Positions 1 to 6,959 are shown, numbered from the stretch's first letter. The stretch: DNA of 6,976 bases from CAZGYE01 sp964530165 (GCA_964530165.1 CAZGYE010000305.1:1-6976), one strand, 5' to 3'. Notes: a model not told the origin generated them from the letters alone. Numbers and translations are program-made.

Positions 1-334
1 CTTCTGCAGCTTTGCTGAATTACCGCGTCCTTTCTAAGGCCCCGCCACCCCGCCGATTAAAGGCCGAATTCTGAGCGCAAGAAACAATCCCGTCAGGGTT
101 TGCGAGGAGCGTTTTGCGCGGAATTAGGGCCGGGGCTCGGGCAGCTTATACTGGGGCATTCTCGGCGCGAGCGTTTGAGTTCTCGGGTTCATCGGGATAA
201 TTCACCACGGAGACACGGAGTTCACGGAAATTTGCAGAAGGACATTCGTGATGCCAGGATCTGCCGGCGACGTAAGTTTCTTACTCCGTATTCTCTGTGT
301 CTCCATGGTGAAATCCGCTGTGAATAATTCCGGG
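1..334. other. Left intergenic region without a convincing gene
   Basis: No open frame here shows protein-like character. The plus-strand frames entering from the left edge close at about 16, 35 and 72, so a few C-terminal codons of an upstream gene could be present but nothing is recognisable. A 75-codon plus frame (100-327) and a 76-codon minus frame (202-432) both run across the inverted repeat and look like chance frames. The only clear structure is the inverted repeat at 201-312. The stretch lies beyond the 3' end of the minus-strand enolase-superfamily gene, so that repeat may also act in ending its transcription. Confidence 0.6.
201..312. repeat. Imperfect inverted repeat with 28-nt arms, REP/MITE-like
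   Basis: The left arm (201-228, starting ttcaccacggagacac) pairs with the right arm (285-312, ending tctccatggtgaa). About 23 of 28 positions match, and the 56-nt centre carries no gene. The outer 20 positions differ at only two sites. From memory, sequences of the 'ttcaccacggagacacggag' type recur as intergenic palindromes in planctomycete, acidobacterial and verrucomicrobial genomes; this was not searched. The element lies 23 bp past the stop of the minus-strand gene, so a folded transcript could help termination, although no T-run follows on that strand. A non-autonomous mobile repeat is equally possible. Confidence 0.7.
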
Positions 335-1453
335 CTAACTGCCCCGGTATTTCTGCAGCTTGTCGTCATCGATCTCAATGCCGAGTCCCGGACCGTCGGG
401 AATCTGTAGAGAGCCCTCCTCGTCGAGCACAAACGGGGCGACCGTGAGATCGTCGATGTACGCGGTGGGCGTCAGGTATTCGACGTACCGCGCCACCGGC
501 ATGGCCGCGGCAAGCTGCAGGTCGGCCGCCAGGCCGACGGCCGTGTTCCAGCCGTGACTGACCATCTGGATGTTGTGATCGAAGGCCATCCAGGCGATCC
601 GCCGCGACTCGCTCAAGCCGCCGTTCTTGGTCGAATCGGGCTGGATGATGTCGACCGCCCGGCTCTCGAGCCAGGGCAGAAACGACTGCCGTCGCGTGAG
701 CACCTCGCCGGCGGCAATGGGCACCGGCGAGACGCGCGTTAGCTCGACGTAACCGGCCAGATCGTCCGGGGGCAAGGCTTCCTCGAACCAAACGATGTCG
801 TAGTCGGCCAGCATGCGGGCGGTTTCTCGCGCCCAGTTCAGACCGTGCGGCCAGAACTGCTCGCTGCCGCCGGCGTCGACCATCAATTCGATCTCCTCAC
901 CGACGGCCTCGCGAGCCGTGCGGACCAATAGCTCGTCGAACTTGCGGCTCCGCCGACCGAAGGGTCGCCAGCCCAGCTTGATCGCTCGGAAACCCCGCGA
1001 GACCACCTGCTGGAGTCTGTCGGGCAGCACGTCTGGTTCGTCGAAGAGAATGGAGCCGTACGTCTTGATCCGCCGACGATAGTTTCCCCCCAACAACCGC
1101 GAGATCGGCTGACCGCACGCCTTGCCCATGATGTCCCACAGGGCGATGTCCAGCCCGCTGATGGCATGCTCGACCGCTCCGCCGCGCCCCTGCCAGAAGG
1201 TGGACTGACGCAGTTTCTCGGTGACGCGCTCCGGCTCAACGGCGGATTCGCCTTCCAGCAGCGGCCACAACAGCTCGAGAGCCCCTTCGACCAGTTTGCC
1301 CGACGTGTAACAACTGCCGATGCCCGTTAGACCTTCATCGGTGGCGACTTCGACCAACGCGTGCAGGTTCTCTTCCGGTTCGTGTCCCTGCGGCCAACCG
1401 CCGTCGACGGTGGCGCCGGTCAGAGGAATGACGTCGACGTTGACAATCTTCAT
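335..1453 (-). CDS. Mandelate racemase/muconate lactonizing enzyme family protein (enolase superfamily, probable sugar-acid dehydratase)
   Basis: This is a 372-aa cytoplasmic enzyme with an N-terminal capping domain (about residues 1-120) and a (beta/alpha)7-beta barrel. Likely Mg2+ ligands are D193 (LMVDAG), E224 (WFEEALPP) and E250 (IAAGE). D273 (IIQPD) and H300 (VSHGW) form the His-Asp dyad of the mandelate racemase subgroup. On the opposite side K159 sits in IKLGWRPFG, where the second lysine of the usual KxK is replaced by glycine. Enzymes of this subgroup abstract the proton alpha to a carboxylate, and most dehydrate sugar acids; the substrate cannot be read from sequence. The start at 1453 is preferred over 1507 because GAGAGG lies 7 nt upstream and MKIVNVDVIPL matches the family N-terminus. 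It is divergent from the ETF operon, with no evident functional link. Confidence 0.9.
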   Translation of the reverse strand: MKIVNVDVIPLTGATVDGGWPQGHEPEENLHALVEVATDEGLTGIGSCYTSGKLVEGALELLWPLLEGESAVEPERVTEKLRQSTFWQGRGGAVEHAISGLDIALWDIMGKACGQPISRLLGGNYRRRIKTYGSILFDEPDVLPDRLQQVVSRGFRAIKLGWRPFGRRSRKFDELLVRTAREAVGEEIELMVDAGGSEQFWPHGLNWARETARMLADYDIVWFEEALPPDDLAGYVELTRVSPVPIAAGEVLTRRQSFLPWLESRAVDIIQPDSTKNGGLSESRRIAWMAFDHNIQMVSHGWNTAVGLAADLQLAAAMPVARYVEYLTPTAYIDDLTVAPFVLDEEGSLQIPDGPGLGIEIDDDKLQKYRGS

Positions 1454-1460
1454 GCATTCG

Positions 1461-1466
1461 CCTCTC
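1461..1466 (-). promoter_or_regulatory. Ribosome binding site GAGAGG deciding the start at 1453
   Basis: On the minus strand GAGAGG ends 7 nt before the ATG at 1453, an ideal Shine-Dalgarno spacing. The longer in-frame start at 1507 would add 18 residues unlike the family N-terminus. It is the clearest Shine-Dalgarno site among the genes in this window. Confidence 0.6.
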
Positions 1467-1648
1467 GAAAAAATAGCTGTGGCCGACAAACCCCACGGAA
1501 ATTTCACAGCGGTGGACTGTAATGTAGTCGCTTTGGGCGAGGATTTCGCGTCTGTGGGCGTGTTCCAGGCTCAGCTCGCCGTACGCCTCTTCTCTGAATA
1601 CCGGCCCTCGCCGCCAGAATCACAGTAGTCTGCCGGCCGCTGAGTGCT

Positions 1649-1654
1649 TATGAT
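1649..1654 (+). promoter_or_regulatory. Possible -10 element (TATGAT) for the ETF operon
   Basis: TATGAT differs from the sigma-70 -10 consensus by one base and lies 36 nt before the ATG at 1691, in the only intergenic gap able to hold the operon promoter. No good -35 hexamer is visible about 17 nt upstream. This is a weak positional suggestion. Confidence 0.2.
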
Positions 1655-1690
1655 GAATGTGAGCATCGTCAAGGATAAGAAAGAACCGTC

Positions 1691-2521
1691 ATGCCTGAAT
1701 GTCTGCACTGTGGCCGTTTTCTCAATGACCAGGAGGCAGTCTGTCCCGCCTGTGCAAAACCGAGGGATGATGCGCCAGCCGGTCGAGCAGACAGGTCCAG
1801 CCGGTCGAGCAGACAGGTTGTCGACGACATGTTCGGCGACGATGCCACAGCCGGTGCGGAACACTGGTTTGACGAGGTCCAGAGCGACGATTTGCTGGTG
1901 CCGGTCGCCCGTTTCAAGAGCGCGGCCGAGGCGGGGTATTTTGCTCACGAGTTGCTGTACACGGAACATCTCCCCGTCTCGCTGATCGCGGAGGAACACT
2001 TCGACGCGTTGGACGGCCATTGGTCGACGCGTTTCGTTCTGTCGGCGCCCGAAGGGATGGCCGATCGCGCCGCACGTGCACTGGCACAATTGATCGAGCA
2101 GACGGAGACCGAAGAAACGTGCGACGCCGTTTCTGCCGCAGGTTCGAGCCGGCTGGTGATGAATGACCCAGCCGATTCTGATCGTCAATTCGACCCGGCG
2201 ACCGTAGCGATCGAAGAAAGCGCCGTTCATTGGGTTCCGATCGTGCTGACGCTGGCGGCCGGTTCCGTCGCTCTTTGGGGGGTCCATCATTTGAACGAAC
2301 GTCCCAAACAGCAGTTCCGAGCCGTGCCCGCCGGCCGGCAGCACGACGACCTGTGGGAACAGCTGAGCCTCCCCGCCAGGGTCTGGACCCAAAGACTCGA
2401 GAACGGCCGCGGCCGTCGCGAGCTCTGGATCGACAGAAAACGCAACATCGCCGTCATCCGTGAAGATGCCGACGGCGACGGCGTCTTCGAAAAGGAAGTT
2501 CCGTTCCGCCGCGCGCCATGA
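1691..2521 (+). CDS. Zinc-ribbon / DUF2007-like / single-pass membrane protein of unknown function, first gene of the ETF operon
   Basis: I do not recognise this 276-aa protein as a named family. Residues 4-21 hold two CxxC pairs (C4, C7, C18, C21), a short zinc ribbon. A low-complexity Arg/Ser linker follows (about 28-42), encoded by a perfect 22-bp tandem duplication. Residues 68-137 (LLVPVARFKSAAEAGYF onward) resemble the small alpha/beta DUF2007-type domain. One hydrophobic segment (about 180-199) is a probable transmembrane helix, which would leave the ribbon in the cytoplasm if N-in. The tail contains DADGDG (259-264), like an incomplete EF-hand loop. Purine-rich AAGGATAAGAAAGAA precedes the start. 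The stop overlaps the etfB start in ATGA (2518-2521), so the two are translationally coupled. A role in assembling, anchoring or regulating the ETF/EMO complex is inference from position alone. Confidence 0.8.
   Translation: MPECLHCGRFLNDQEAVCPACAKPRDDAPAGRADRSSRSSRQVVDDMFGDDATAGAEHWFDEVQSDDLLVPVARFKSAAEAGYFAHELLYTEHLPVSLIAEEHFDALDGHWSTRFVLSAPEGMADRAARALAQLIEQTETEETCDAVSAAGSSRLVMNDPADSDRQFDPATVAIEESAVHWVPIVLTLAAGSVALWGVHHLNERPKQQFRAVPAGRQHDDLWEQLSLPARVWTQRLENGRGRRELWIDRKRNIAVIREDADGDGVFEKEVPFRRAP
1775..1818 (+). repeat. Perfect 22-bp tandem duplication inside the zinc-ribbon protein gene
   Basis: Positions 1775-1796 and 1797-1818 are identical (each begins ccagccgg and ends agacaggt). Because 22 is not a multiple of three, the copies are read in different frames, giving PAGRADR and then SSRSSRQV. 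The zinc ribbon and the downstream domain are joined in frame only with this copy number. With one copy the frame would run to a stop at 1983-1985. Confidence 0.95.
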
Positions 2522-3270
2522 AAATTCTCGTACCGATCAAACGTGTGCCCGATACCGATCAGAAGGTCCGTGTTCGGGATGATTCACTCGGCATCGACGA
2601 AGAGAACCTGCCGTTCGTCGTCAATCCGTTTGACGCCATCGCGATTGAGGAAGCGGTCTGCACAAAAGAGAAATTGACGGTCGACGTGGATGTGCTGGCC
2701 GTGGGAATTGGTTCGACCGATTACGAGACCCAACTGCGCACTGCGCTGGCAATGGGCGCCGACCGGGCCCTGCTGGTCGAATGCGGCGAACCGCTCGATC
2801 CCTGGAACGTAGCGCGCGTGCTCGAGCAGGTGACCAGCCGAGAACAACCGGACCTGATCCTGATGGGCAAGCAGGCCGTGGATGACGACGCGAACCAGAC
2901 GGGCCAGTTTCTCGCGGCACTCTTGGATTGGCCGCAGGCAACATTCGCGTCGAAGGTCGAATTTGTCGACGGCGCTGTTCGTGTCGCTCGCGAAACCGAC
3001 AAAGGTATCGAGACTGTCCGCGTCGGCCTGCCTGCCGTGATCACCACCGATCTGCGTCTCAATGAGCCGCGATACGCCTCGCTGCCGAGCATTTTCAAAG
3101 CGAAGAAGAAACCCATCGAGCGGATCGGCGTCGACGAGCTGGGGATGACGATCCAGCCGCGGATTCAGATGCTCCGTCTGGAAGCGGCGGCGTCAGGACG
3201 TCACTGCGTACGGGTCGACAGTGTCGATGATTTGATTGATCGGCTCCGCAACGAAGCGAAGGTGCTCTGA
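2518..3270 (+). CDS. etfB: Electron transfer flavoprotein subunit beta
   Basis: This 250-aa soluble subunit pairs with EtfA to carry electrons from acyl-CoA and related dehydrogenases to the membrane quinone reductase. It is full length for the family. Visible landmarks are the start MKILVPIKRVPD, VNPFDAIAIEEAV (35-47), GADRALLVE (80-88), the nucleotide-binding stretch LMGKQAVDDDANQTGQ (115-130), DWPQATFASKVE (137-148), and the signature TTDLRLNEPRY (176-186). LPSIFKAKKKPI (189-200) matches the recognition loop that docks dehydrogenases in the human and Paracoccus proteins. The close match to those proteins suggests the canonical AMP-containing class rather than a bifurcating one; this is an inference. 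The start overlaps the stop of the preceding gene by 4 bp with no separate Shine-Dalgarno site nearby, and etfA follows after 14 bp. Confidence 0.96.
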   Translation: MKILVPIKRVPDTDQKVRVRDDSLGIDEENLPFVVNPFDAIAIEEAVCTKEKLTVDVDVLAVGIGSTDYETQLRTALAMGADRALLVECGEPLDPWNVARVLEQVTSREQPDLILMGKQAVDDDANQTGQFLAALLDWPQATFASKVEFVDGAVRVARETDKGIETVRVGLPAVITTDLRLNEPRYASLPSIFKAKKKPIERIGVDELGMTIQPRIQMLRLEAAASGRHCVRVDSVDDLIDRLRNEAKVL

Positions 3271-3284
3271 ACGGACGCTCGACG

Positions 3285-4250
3285 ATGTGTGTCTTGGTGA
3301 TCGCAGAACATGACTCAACGACCCTTCGACCGGGTTGCCGGGTTGCTATCGGTTTTGCCAGCGCCGTGGCCGAAGCGACGGGCCGCCATGTCGAGTGCCT
3401 GGTGCTGGGTTGGCAGATTGAAGCTGTCGTGCGCAATGCGGCCCTGTATGCGCCGGTAGTCGTTGCCGACCGCGCCGAGCTCGCCCGTCCCGTCGCCGAT
3501 CGTTACGCCCGAGTCATCGCCGACGTAGCCGCCGACCGTGAGGCAGAGCTGGTCGTCGCGGCATCGACGACTTTCGCCAAAGACATCGTCGGCCGGGCGG
3601 CAGGACTCCTCGGCGGCGCAATGGCCAGCGACGTTATCGGCCACGAATTCCGGGACGGACAACTCGAGCTGCGGCGTCCCATGTTCGCCGGCGCTGTGAC
3701 CGCGACGGTCGTGCTCTTGGGAAAACCGCAGATCGTGACGATTCGCCCCTCAGCTTACGAATCACCCCAACCGGCCGAGAAACCATTCGAGATCACGCCG
3801 GTCGCGGTCGACGGAGCATCACTGCCGAACCACATCCGCTTCGAGCGGATTGACTCCCGGACCAGCCATCGGCCGGATGCGACCGAAGCGCGGGTCGTGG
3901 TCTCCGGCGGGCGGGCGTTCAAGAATTCCGACGACTATGAGAGACTCGTGGGCGCCCTGGCCGATCGACTCAACGGCGCCACTGGAAGCTCGCGGGCGCT
4001 GGTCGATGCCGGCATCGCCCCCAATGAATTGCAGGTCGGGCAGACCGGGAAGATCGTCGCACCGGAATTGTATCTGGCGCTGGGAATTTCCGGTGCGGTG
4101 CAACACCTGGCAGGCATGAAGAACTCAAGAGTCATCGTGACGATCAACACGGACCCCGAAGCACCCATCTTCGACGTGGCCGACTACGGCCTGGTCGGAG
4201 ACGTGTACGAAATGGTCCCGCAATTGATCGAAAAACTCAATGCCGACTGA
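3285..4250 (+). CDS. etfA: Electron transfer flavoprotein subunit alpha
   Basis: This 321-aa FAD-carrying partner of EtfB has an N-terminal domain (about 1-185) that starts MCVLVIAEHD and packs against EtfB. The C-terminal FAD domain (about 200-321) holds nearly all of the family signature: VVVSGGRAFK with R210, SSRALVDAG (S235/S236), APNELQVGQTGK (T254), YLALGISGAVQHLAGM (H274), and PEAPIFDVADYGLVGD (291-306). These correspond to the FAD-contacting Arg, Ser, Thr and His of the human protein, so the protein should bind FAD. VSGGRAFK replaces the more usual GRGLK, a mild variation. There is no clear Shine-Dalgarno site, so translation probably depends on coupling from etfB 14 bp upstream. Its 3' end overlaps the next gene by 11 bp, tying EtfAB to the membrane oxidoreductase. 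Confidence 0.96.
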   Translation: MCVLVIAEHDSTTLRPGCRVAIGFASAVAEATGRHVECLVLGWQIEAVVRNAALYAPVVVADRAELARPVADRYARVIADVAADREAELVVAASTTFAKDIVGRAAGLLGGAMASDVIGHEFRDGQLELRRPMFAGAVTATVVLLGKPQIVTIRPSAYESPQPAEKPFEITPVAVDGASLPNHIRFERIDSRTSHRPDATEARVVVSGGRAFKNSDDYERLVGALADRLNGATGSSRALVDAGIAPNELQVGQTGKIVAPELYLALGISGAVQHLAGMKNSRVIVTINTDPEAPIFDVADYGLVGDVYEMVPQLIEKLNAD

Positions 4251-6339
4251 ATCGCTGACCCGCGAGGTGTTCGGGAACATCGGCCCGGTGTCGCAGGGCG
4301 TTTTCTATGCTCTGACGGCCGCCTCGGTGACGACATGCTGTTACGGCATCTCCCGCCGCGTACGGATGTGGAACCTCGGCCGCAAAGCGGAGCATCCGGT
4401 CAACTGGGGCTTGGCTTTCAAACGCCTTTTCACTGAGATGGTGCTCCAACGGTCGGTGTACCGGGGCCGTGTCTGGGCCGGTCGAGCGCATCTGTTGATG
4501 TTCAGCGGGTTCACAGTTCTGCTCGTCGGAACGGTCCTCATCGCGATAGAACATTACGGTGCCGCCGTCTTGGGACGTGAGGCGACCGATCCGTGGTTTC
4601 ACAAAGGCGTCTATTTCGCCCTCTATGAAATGGTCCTCGATGCCTTTGGGCTGGCGTTGCTCGTCGGCTGTGCGTGGTTCGTCGCGCGTCGGTGGCAGGG
4701 TAGTTCGAGCATCGGGCACAATCGGCTGGACTGGGTGCTGCTGGGCATGCTGGTTGTTCTCATTGTCACCGGCTACCTGATTGAAGGCCTGCGCATTATT
4801 CGCGAGGGGACGCCGCAGCCGGCTTTCTCGTTTGTCGGGTTCGGCGTCGCGACGGTCTTCGGGGCGCTGGGCGCCACGCCGAGCGGTGCGTCGGCTATTC
4901 ACTTTGCCCTTTGGTGGCTGCACGCGGTTTTTGCGCTGGGCTTCGTTGCAGTTTTTCCGTACACGCGTCTGATGCATGTGATTGCCGGCACGGTGAACAT
5001 CGCGACCGGAACCAAACAACTTGGCCACATGGTTCCGATCTCGATGGAGGACGTTCTAGAGACCGGTCTCGTGGGTGTCGGCCGGTTGCAGGAGTTTACG
5101 CGCCGGCAATTGGTCCAACTTGATGCATGTGTCTCTTGTGGTCGCTGTCAGGACGCATGTCCCGCTTACGAAGCGGCCAAACCGCTCTCGCCGCGCGACG
5201 TGGTGCAGGATCTCAGAAGGCACATGAACCGCATTGCCGCGGCGCTGCGGGCGACCCGGCGGGCAGGCGGTGCTGAAGATGAGCCACCAGCAAGAGCCCC
5301 ATCGCTCGACGGCGAGGTGATCGCCGCCGAAACACTTTGGGCTTGCACGACGTGCAGCGCGTGCGTCGACGTCTGTCCGCTCGGCGTCGACCCGCTTGAG
5401 TTGCTCACCGACCTGCGGCGAAACCGGATTGGCGAAGGCGAGCTGCGCGGCCCGCCCGCTCAAGCGCTGCAGAAGCTGCAGCGATCGGGCAATCCCTGGG
5501 GCATGCCCAGGGAAGATCGATTCAACTGGGCGGACGGATTGAACGTTCCGACCGTGAAAGACAATCCCAATTTCGAGGTGCTCTACTGGGTCGGCTGTGC
5601 GGCAGCATACGATCGGCGGATTCAAAACGTGGCCCGTGCCGTTGTCAAGCTGTTTCAGGCGGCACACGTCAACTTCGCGGTGCTCGGCCCGGAAGAACGA
5701 TGCACGGGCGAGTCGGCCCGGCGAATGGGTGACGAGTTCCTGTTTCAGCAGCTTGCCGAGTCAAACCTCCAGACGCTTGCCCAGTACAAGGTGAAAAGAA
5801 TCGTGACCCATTGTCCGCACTGCCTGAACAGCTTCCAGAATGATTATCGGCAATTCGGCGGCGAATTCGAGGTGATGCATCACAGCCAGTTGCTCGCCGA
5901 GCTGATCGACCGGGGCAGATTGCCGATCAATCGGGAAACGATGACCGGTTTCGGCGGCAATCTCACATACCACGACCCGTGTTACCTGGCGCGAGTCAAT
6001 CATGTGATCGCCCCACCGAGAGAATTGATCGATCTGACGATTCCAGCCGGCGGGACGAACAAGTTGATTGAAATGCCCCGCCACGGCCGCGAGACATCCT
6101 GTTGCGGCGCCGGCGGCGGGCGAATGTGGTTTGACGACACCTCAGAGGGCCGCGTCGGCTTAGGCCGGGTTGAAGAGGCGGTCGCCACCGGAGCGAAGAT
6201 CGTTGCCGTCTCGTGTCCGTTTTGCCTGAGGATGATGAGCGACGGCGTCGCGGCGCGGGACGCCGACGTGCAAGTGAAGGACATCGCCGAGCTACTTGCC
6301 TACGCACTCGGCACGGACTGGAAAGGGAAAAGAAATTGA
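4240..6339 (+). CDS. Membrane-bound Fe-S oxidoreductase, ETF:menaquinone oxidoreductase type (HdrD/DUF224-like)
   Basis: This 699-aa protein fuses a NarI-like membrane module to a heterodisulfide reductase-like Fe-S module. Hydrophobic helices lie at about 17-37, 83-103, 126-149, 163-183 and 222-241. H84, H105, H228 and H246, in or near them, are candidate heme b ligands. Two classical 4Fe-4S motifs follow: C297/C300/C303/C307 and C369/C372/C375/C379. Two CCG-type domains complete the protein. The first has C453, C488 in RCTG and C525/C528; the second has C581, C621-C622 in SCCGAGGG and C659/C662. This architecture beside etfBA is that of EMO, which takes electrons from reduced ETF and delivers them to menaquinone. 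It overlaps etfA by 11 bp. The C-terminus (DIAELLAYAL) looks complete. The acceptor quinone and cofactor content are inferred. Archaeal HdrDE is unlikely because the partner is ETF. Confidence 0.9.
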   Translation: MPTESLTREVFGNIGPVSQGVFYALTAASVTTCCYGISRRVRMWNLGRKAEHPVNWGLAFKRLFTEMVLQRSVYRGRVWAGRAHLLMFSGFTVLLVGTVLIAIEHYGAAVLGREATDPWFHKGVYFALYEMVLDAFGLALLVGCAWFVARRWQGSSSIGHNRLDWVLLGMLVVLIVTGYLIEGLRIIREGTPQPAFSFVGFGVATVFGALGATPSGASAIHFALWWLHAVFALGFVAVFPYTRLMHVIAGTVNIATGTKQLGHMVPISMEDVLETGLVGVGRLQEFTRRQLVQLDACVSCGRCQDACPAYEAAKPLSPRDVVQDLRRHMNRIAAALRATRRAGGAEDEPPARAPSLDGEVIAAETLWACTTCSACVDVCPLGVDPLELLTDLRRNRIGEGELRGPPAQALQKLQRSGNPWGMPREDRFNWADGLNVPTVKDNPNFEVLYWVGCAAAYDRRIQNVARAVVKLFQAAHVNFAVLGPEERCTGESARRMGDEFLFQQLAESNLQTLAQYKVKRIVTHCPHCLNSFQNDYRQFGGEFEVMHHSQLLAELIDRGRLPINRETMTGFGGNLTYHDPCYLARVNHVIAPPRELIDLTIPAGGTNKLIEMPRHGRETSCCGAGGGRMWFDDTSEGRVGLGRVEEAVATGAKIVAVSCPFCLRMMSDGVAARDADVQVKDIAELLAYALGTDWKGKRN

Positions 6340-6904
6340 AAAAGGCTCCCGTGAAATGCATTTTCCGCTGATGGCGGGATCGTCGCTGCCGTTGAGTGCT
6401 TCGAGGGCAAAGCCATGTGGGACGCGCTCGATGTGGGCCGCTGGTCGAGGGAATTGCTCGAAGCCGGCCTGGCGGCCATCCCGCATTCAGGGGACGCGAC
6501 AGGAGCGTTCCGCAATCGCAAGGAGCTCCAGCACGATCAGGTGGCCCTGTTCCTGTTCGGGTACCACGACGGAGTGCAGGGGGCGATTGCCATGCTCGCG
6601 GGCGTGGCCCGGGCCAATGCGTTCGTGGCGCGGATGAAGGGCGATGACAAGCTGATCGCTACGCACATCGCAGAGCGGCCGCGACCTTACCCGCATTTCA
6701 CGTACCTGCTCTCTGGCCATCGAGCTTTTTGTCCATTCCTACCACTCCCCCTACCCGGTAGAGCGGACCCTGTGGATGACCGGCTTGCACGACATGCTGC
6801 TGACCAGCCGGCACCGTGGAGGACGGAAGCTGCCGACACCGTTCCTCTCGGTACGCTACGAGCCGGTCGATTACCCTCATGCCCCCGAGCCGAAGTTGTT
6901 CTGA
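6340..6904 (+). pseudogene. Degraded remnant of an uncharacterised ~400-aa protein family common in planctomycetes
   Basis: Three pieces of one protein lie in changing frames. HFPLMAGSSLPL is read from 6359. The frame then changes near 6390 to give VECFEGKAMWDALDVGRWSRELLEAGLAAIP, HDQVALFLFGYHDG and PYPHFTYLL (about 6391-6711). Skipping one base at 6712 restores LAIELFVHSYHSPYPVERTLW through RYEPVDYPHAPEPKLF and a TGA at 6902-6904. From memory this matches the C-terminal half of proteins usually annotated hypothetical, with 'FPFMAGSSLPVTW', 'LEGDAVWKALDAGRWSRELL' and 'YPVERTLLTTGI' motifs. The N-terminal half is missing, and perhaps 50 codons have gone at the first frame change. The reading frame used in the middle stays open to the window end, but the conserved terminus is in the other frame. 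It is unlikely to be functional. Function of the intact family is unknown to me. Confidence 0.75.
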
Positions 6905-6929
6905 GACTTGTCAACAGGGTAGGCGAGCG

Positions 6930-6945
6930 GCCGGTGTCAACCGGC
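6930..6945. repeat. Perfect hairpin gccggt-gtca-accggc
   Basis: A 6-bp perfect stem closes a 4-nt loop, 25 nt after the stop of the pseudogene. No T-run follows, so it is not a standard terminator. With the next hairpin it probably forms part of one intergenic palindromic repeat. Confidence 0.6.
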
Positions 6946-6959
6946 TGTTCCGACAACCA

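Noticed and set aside
2..12. The 11-mer ttctgcagctt at 2-12 recurs at 351-361, inside the 3' end of the enolase-superfamily gene, hinting at a duplicated gene end cut by the window edge
   Set aside because: The match is too short and does not extend on either side, so chance is adequate.
114..152. Promoter-like pair TTGCGC (114) and TATACT (147)
   Set aside because: The spacer is about 27 nt, far from the usual 17, and no gene follows on the plus strand.
100..327. A short plus-strand open frame in the left intergenic region
   Set aside because: It crosses the inverted repeat and has no plausible ribosome site or protein-like content.
1571..2392. A 273-codon minus-strand open frame opposite the zinc-ribbon gene
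   Set aside because: Its translation shows no recognisable domain and many scattered Cys, Arg and Gln, while the plus strand has a clear zinc ribbon, transmembrane helix and overlap with etfB. It is an antisense shadow in GC-rich DNA.
4237..5028. A 263-codon minus-strand open frame opposite the membrane part of EMO
   Set aside because: The composition (Arg, Gln and His rich, no domain) is what the antisense of a hydrophobic GC-rich gene gives. The plus-strand product has convincing helices and Fe-S motifs.
5056..5667. A 203-codon minus-strand open frame opposite the Fe-S part of EMO
   Set aside because: It lies entirely antisense to conserved ferredoxin and CCG motifs and has no recognisable features.
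6296..6637. A 113-codon plus-strand open frame overlapping the end of EMO
   Set aside because: Only its short HFPLMAGSSLPL block is meaningful, as part of the degraded gene. The rest of this frame is not protein-like, and its start lies inside EMO.
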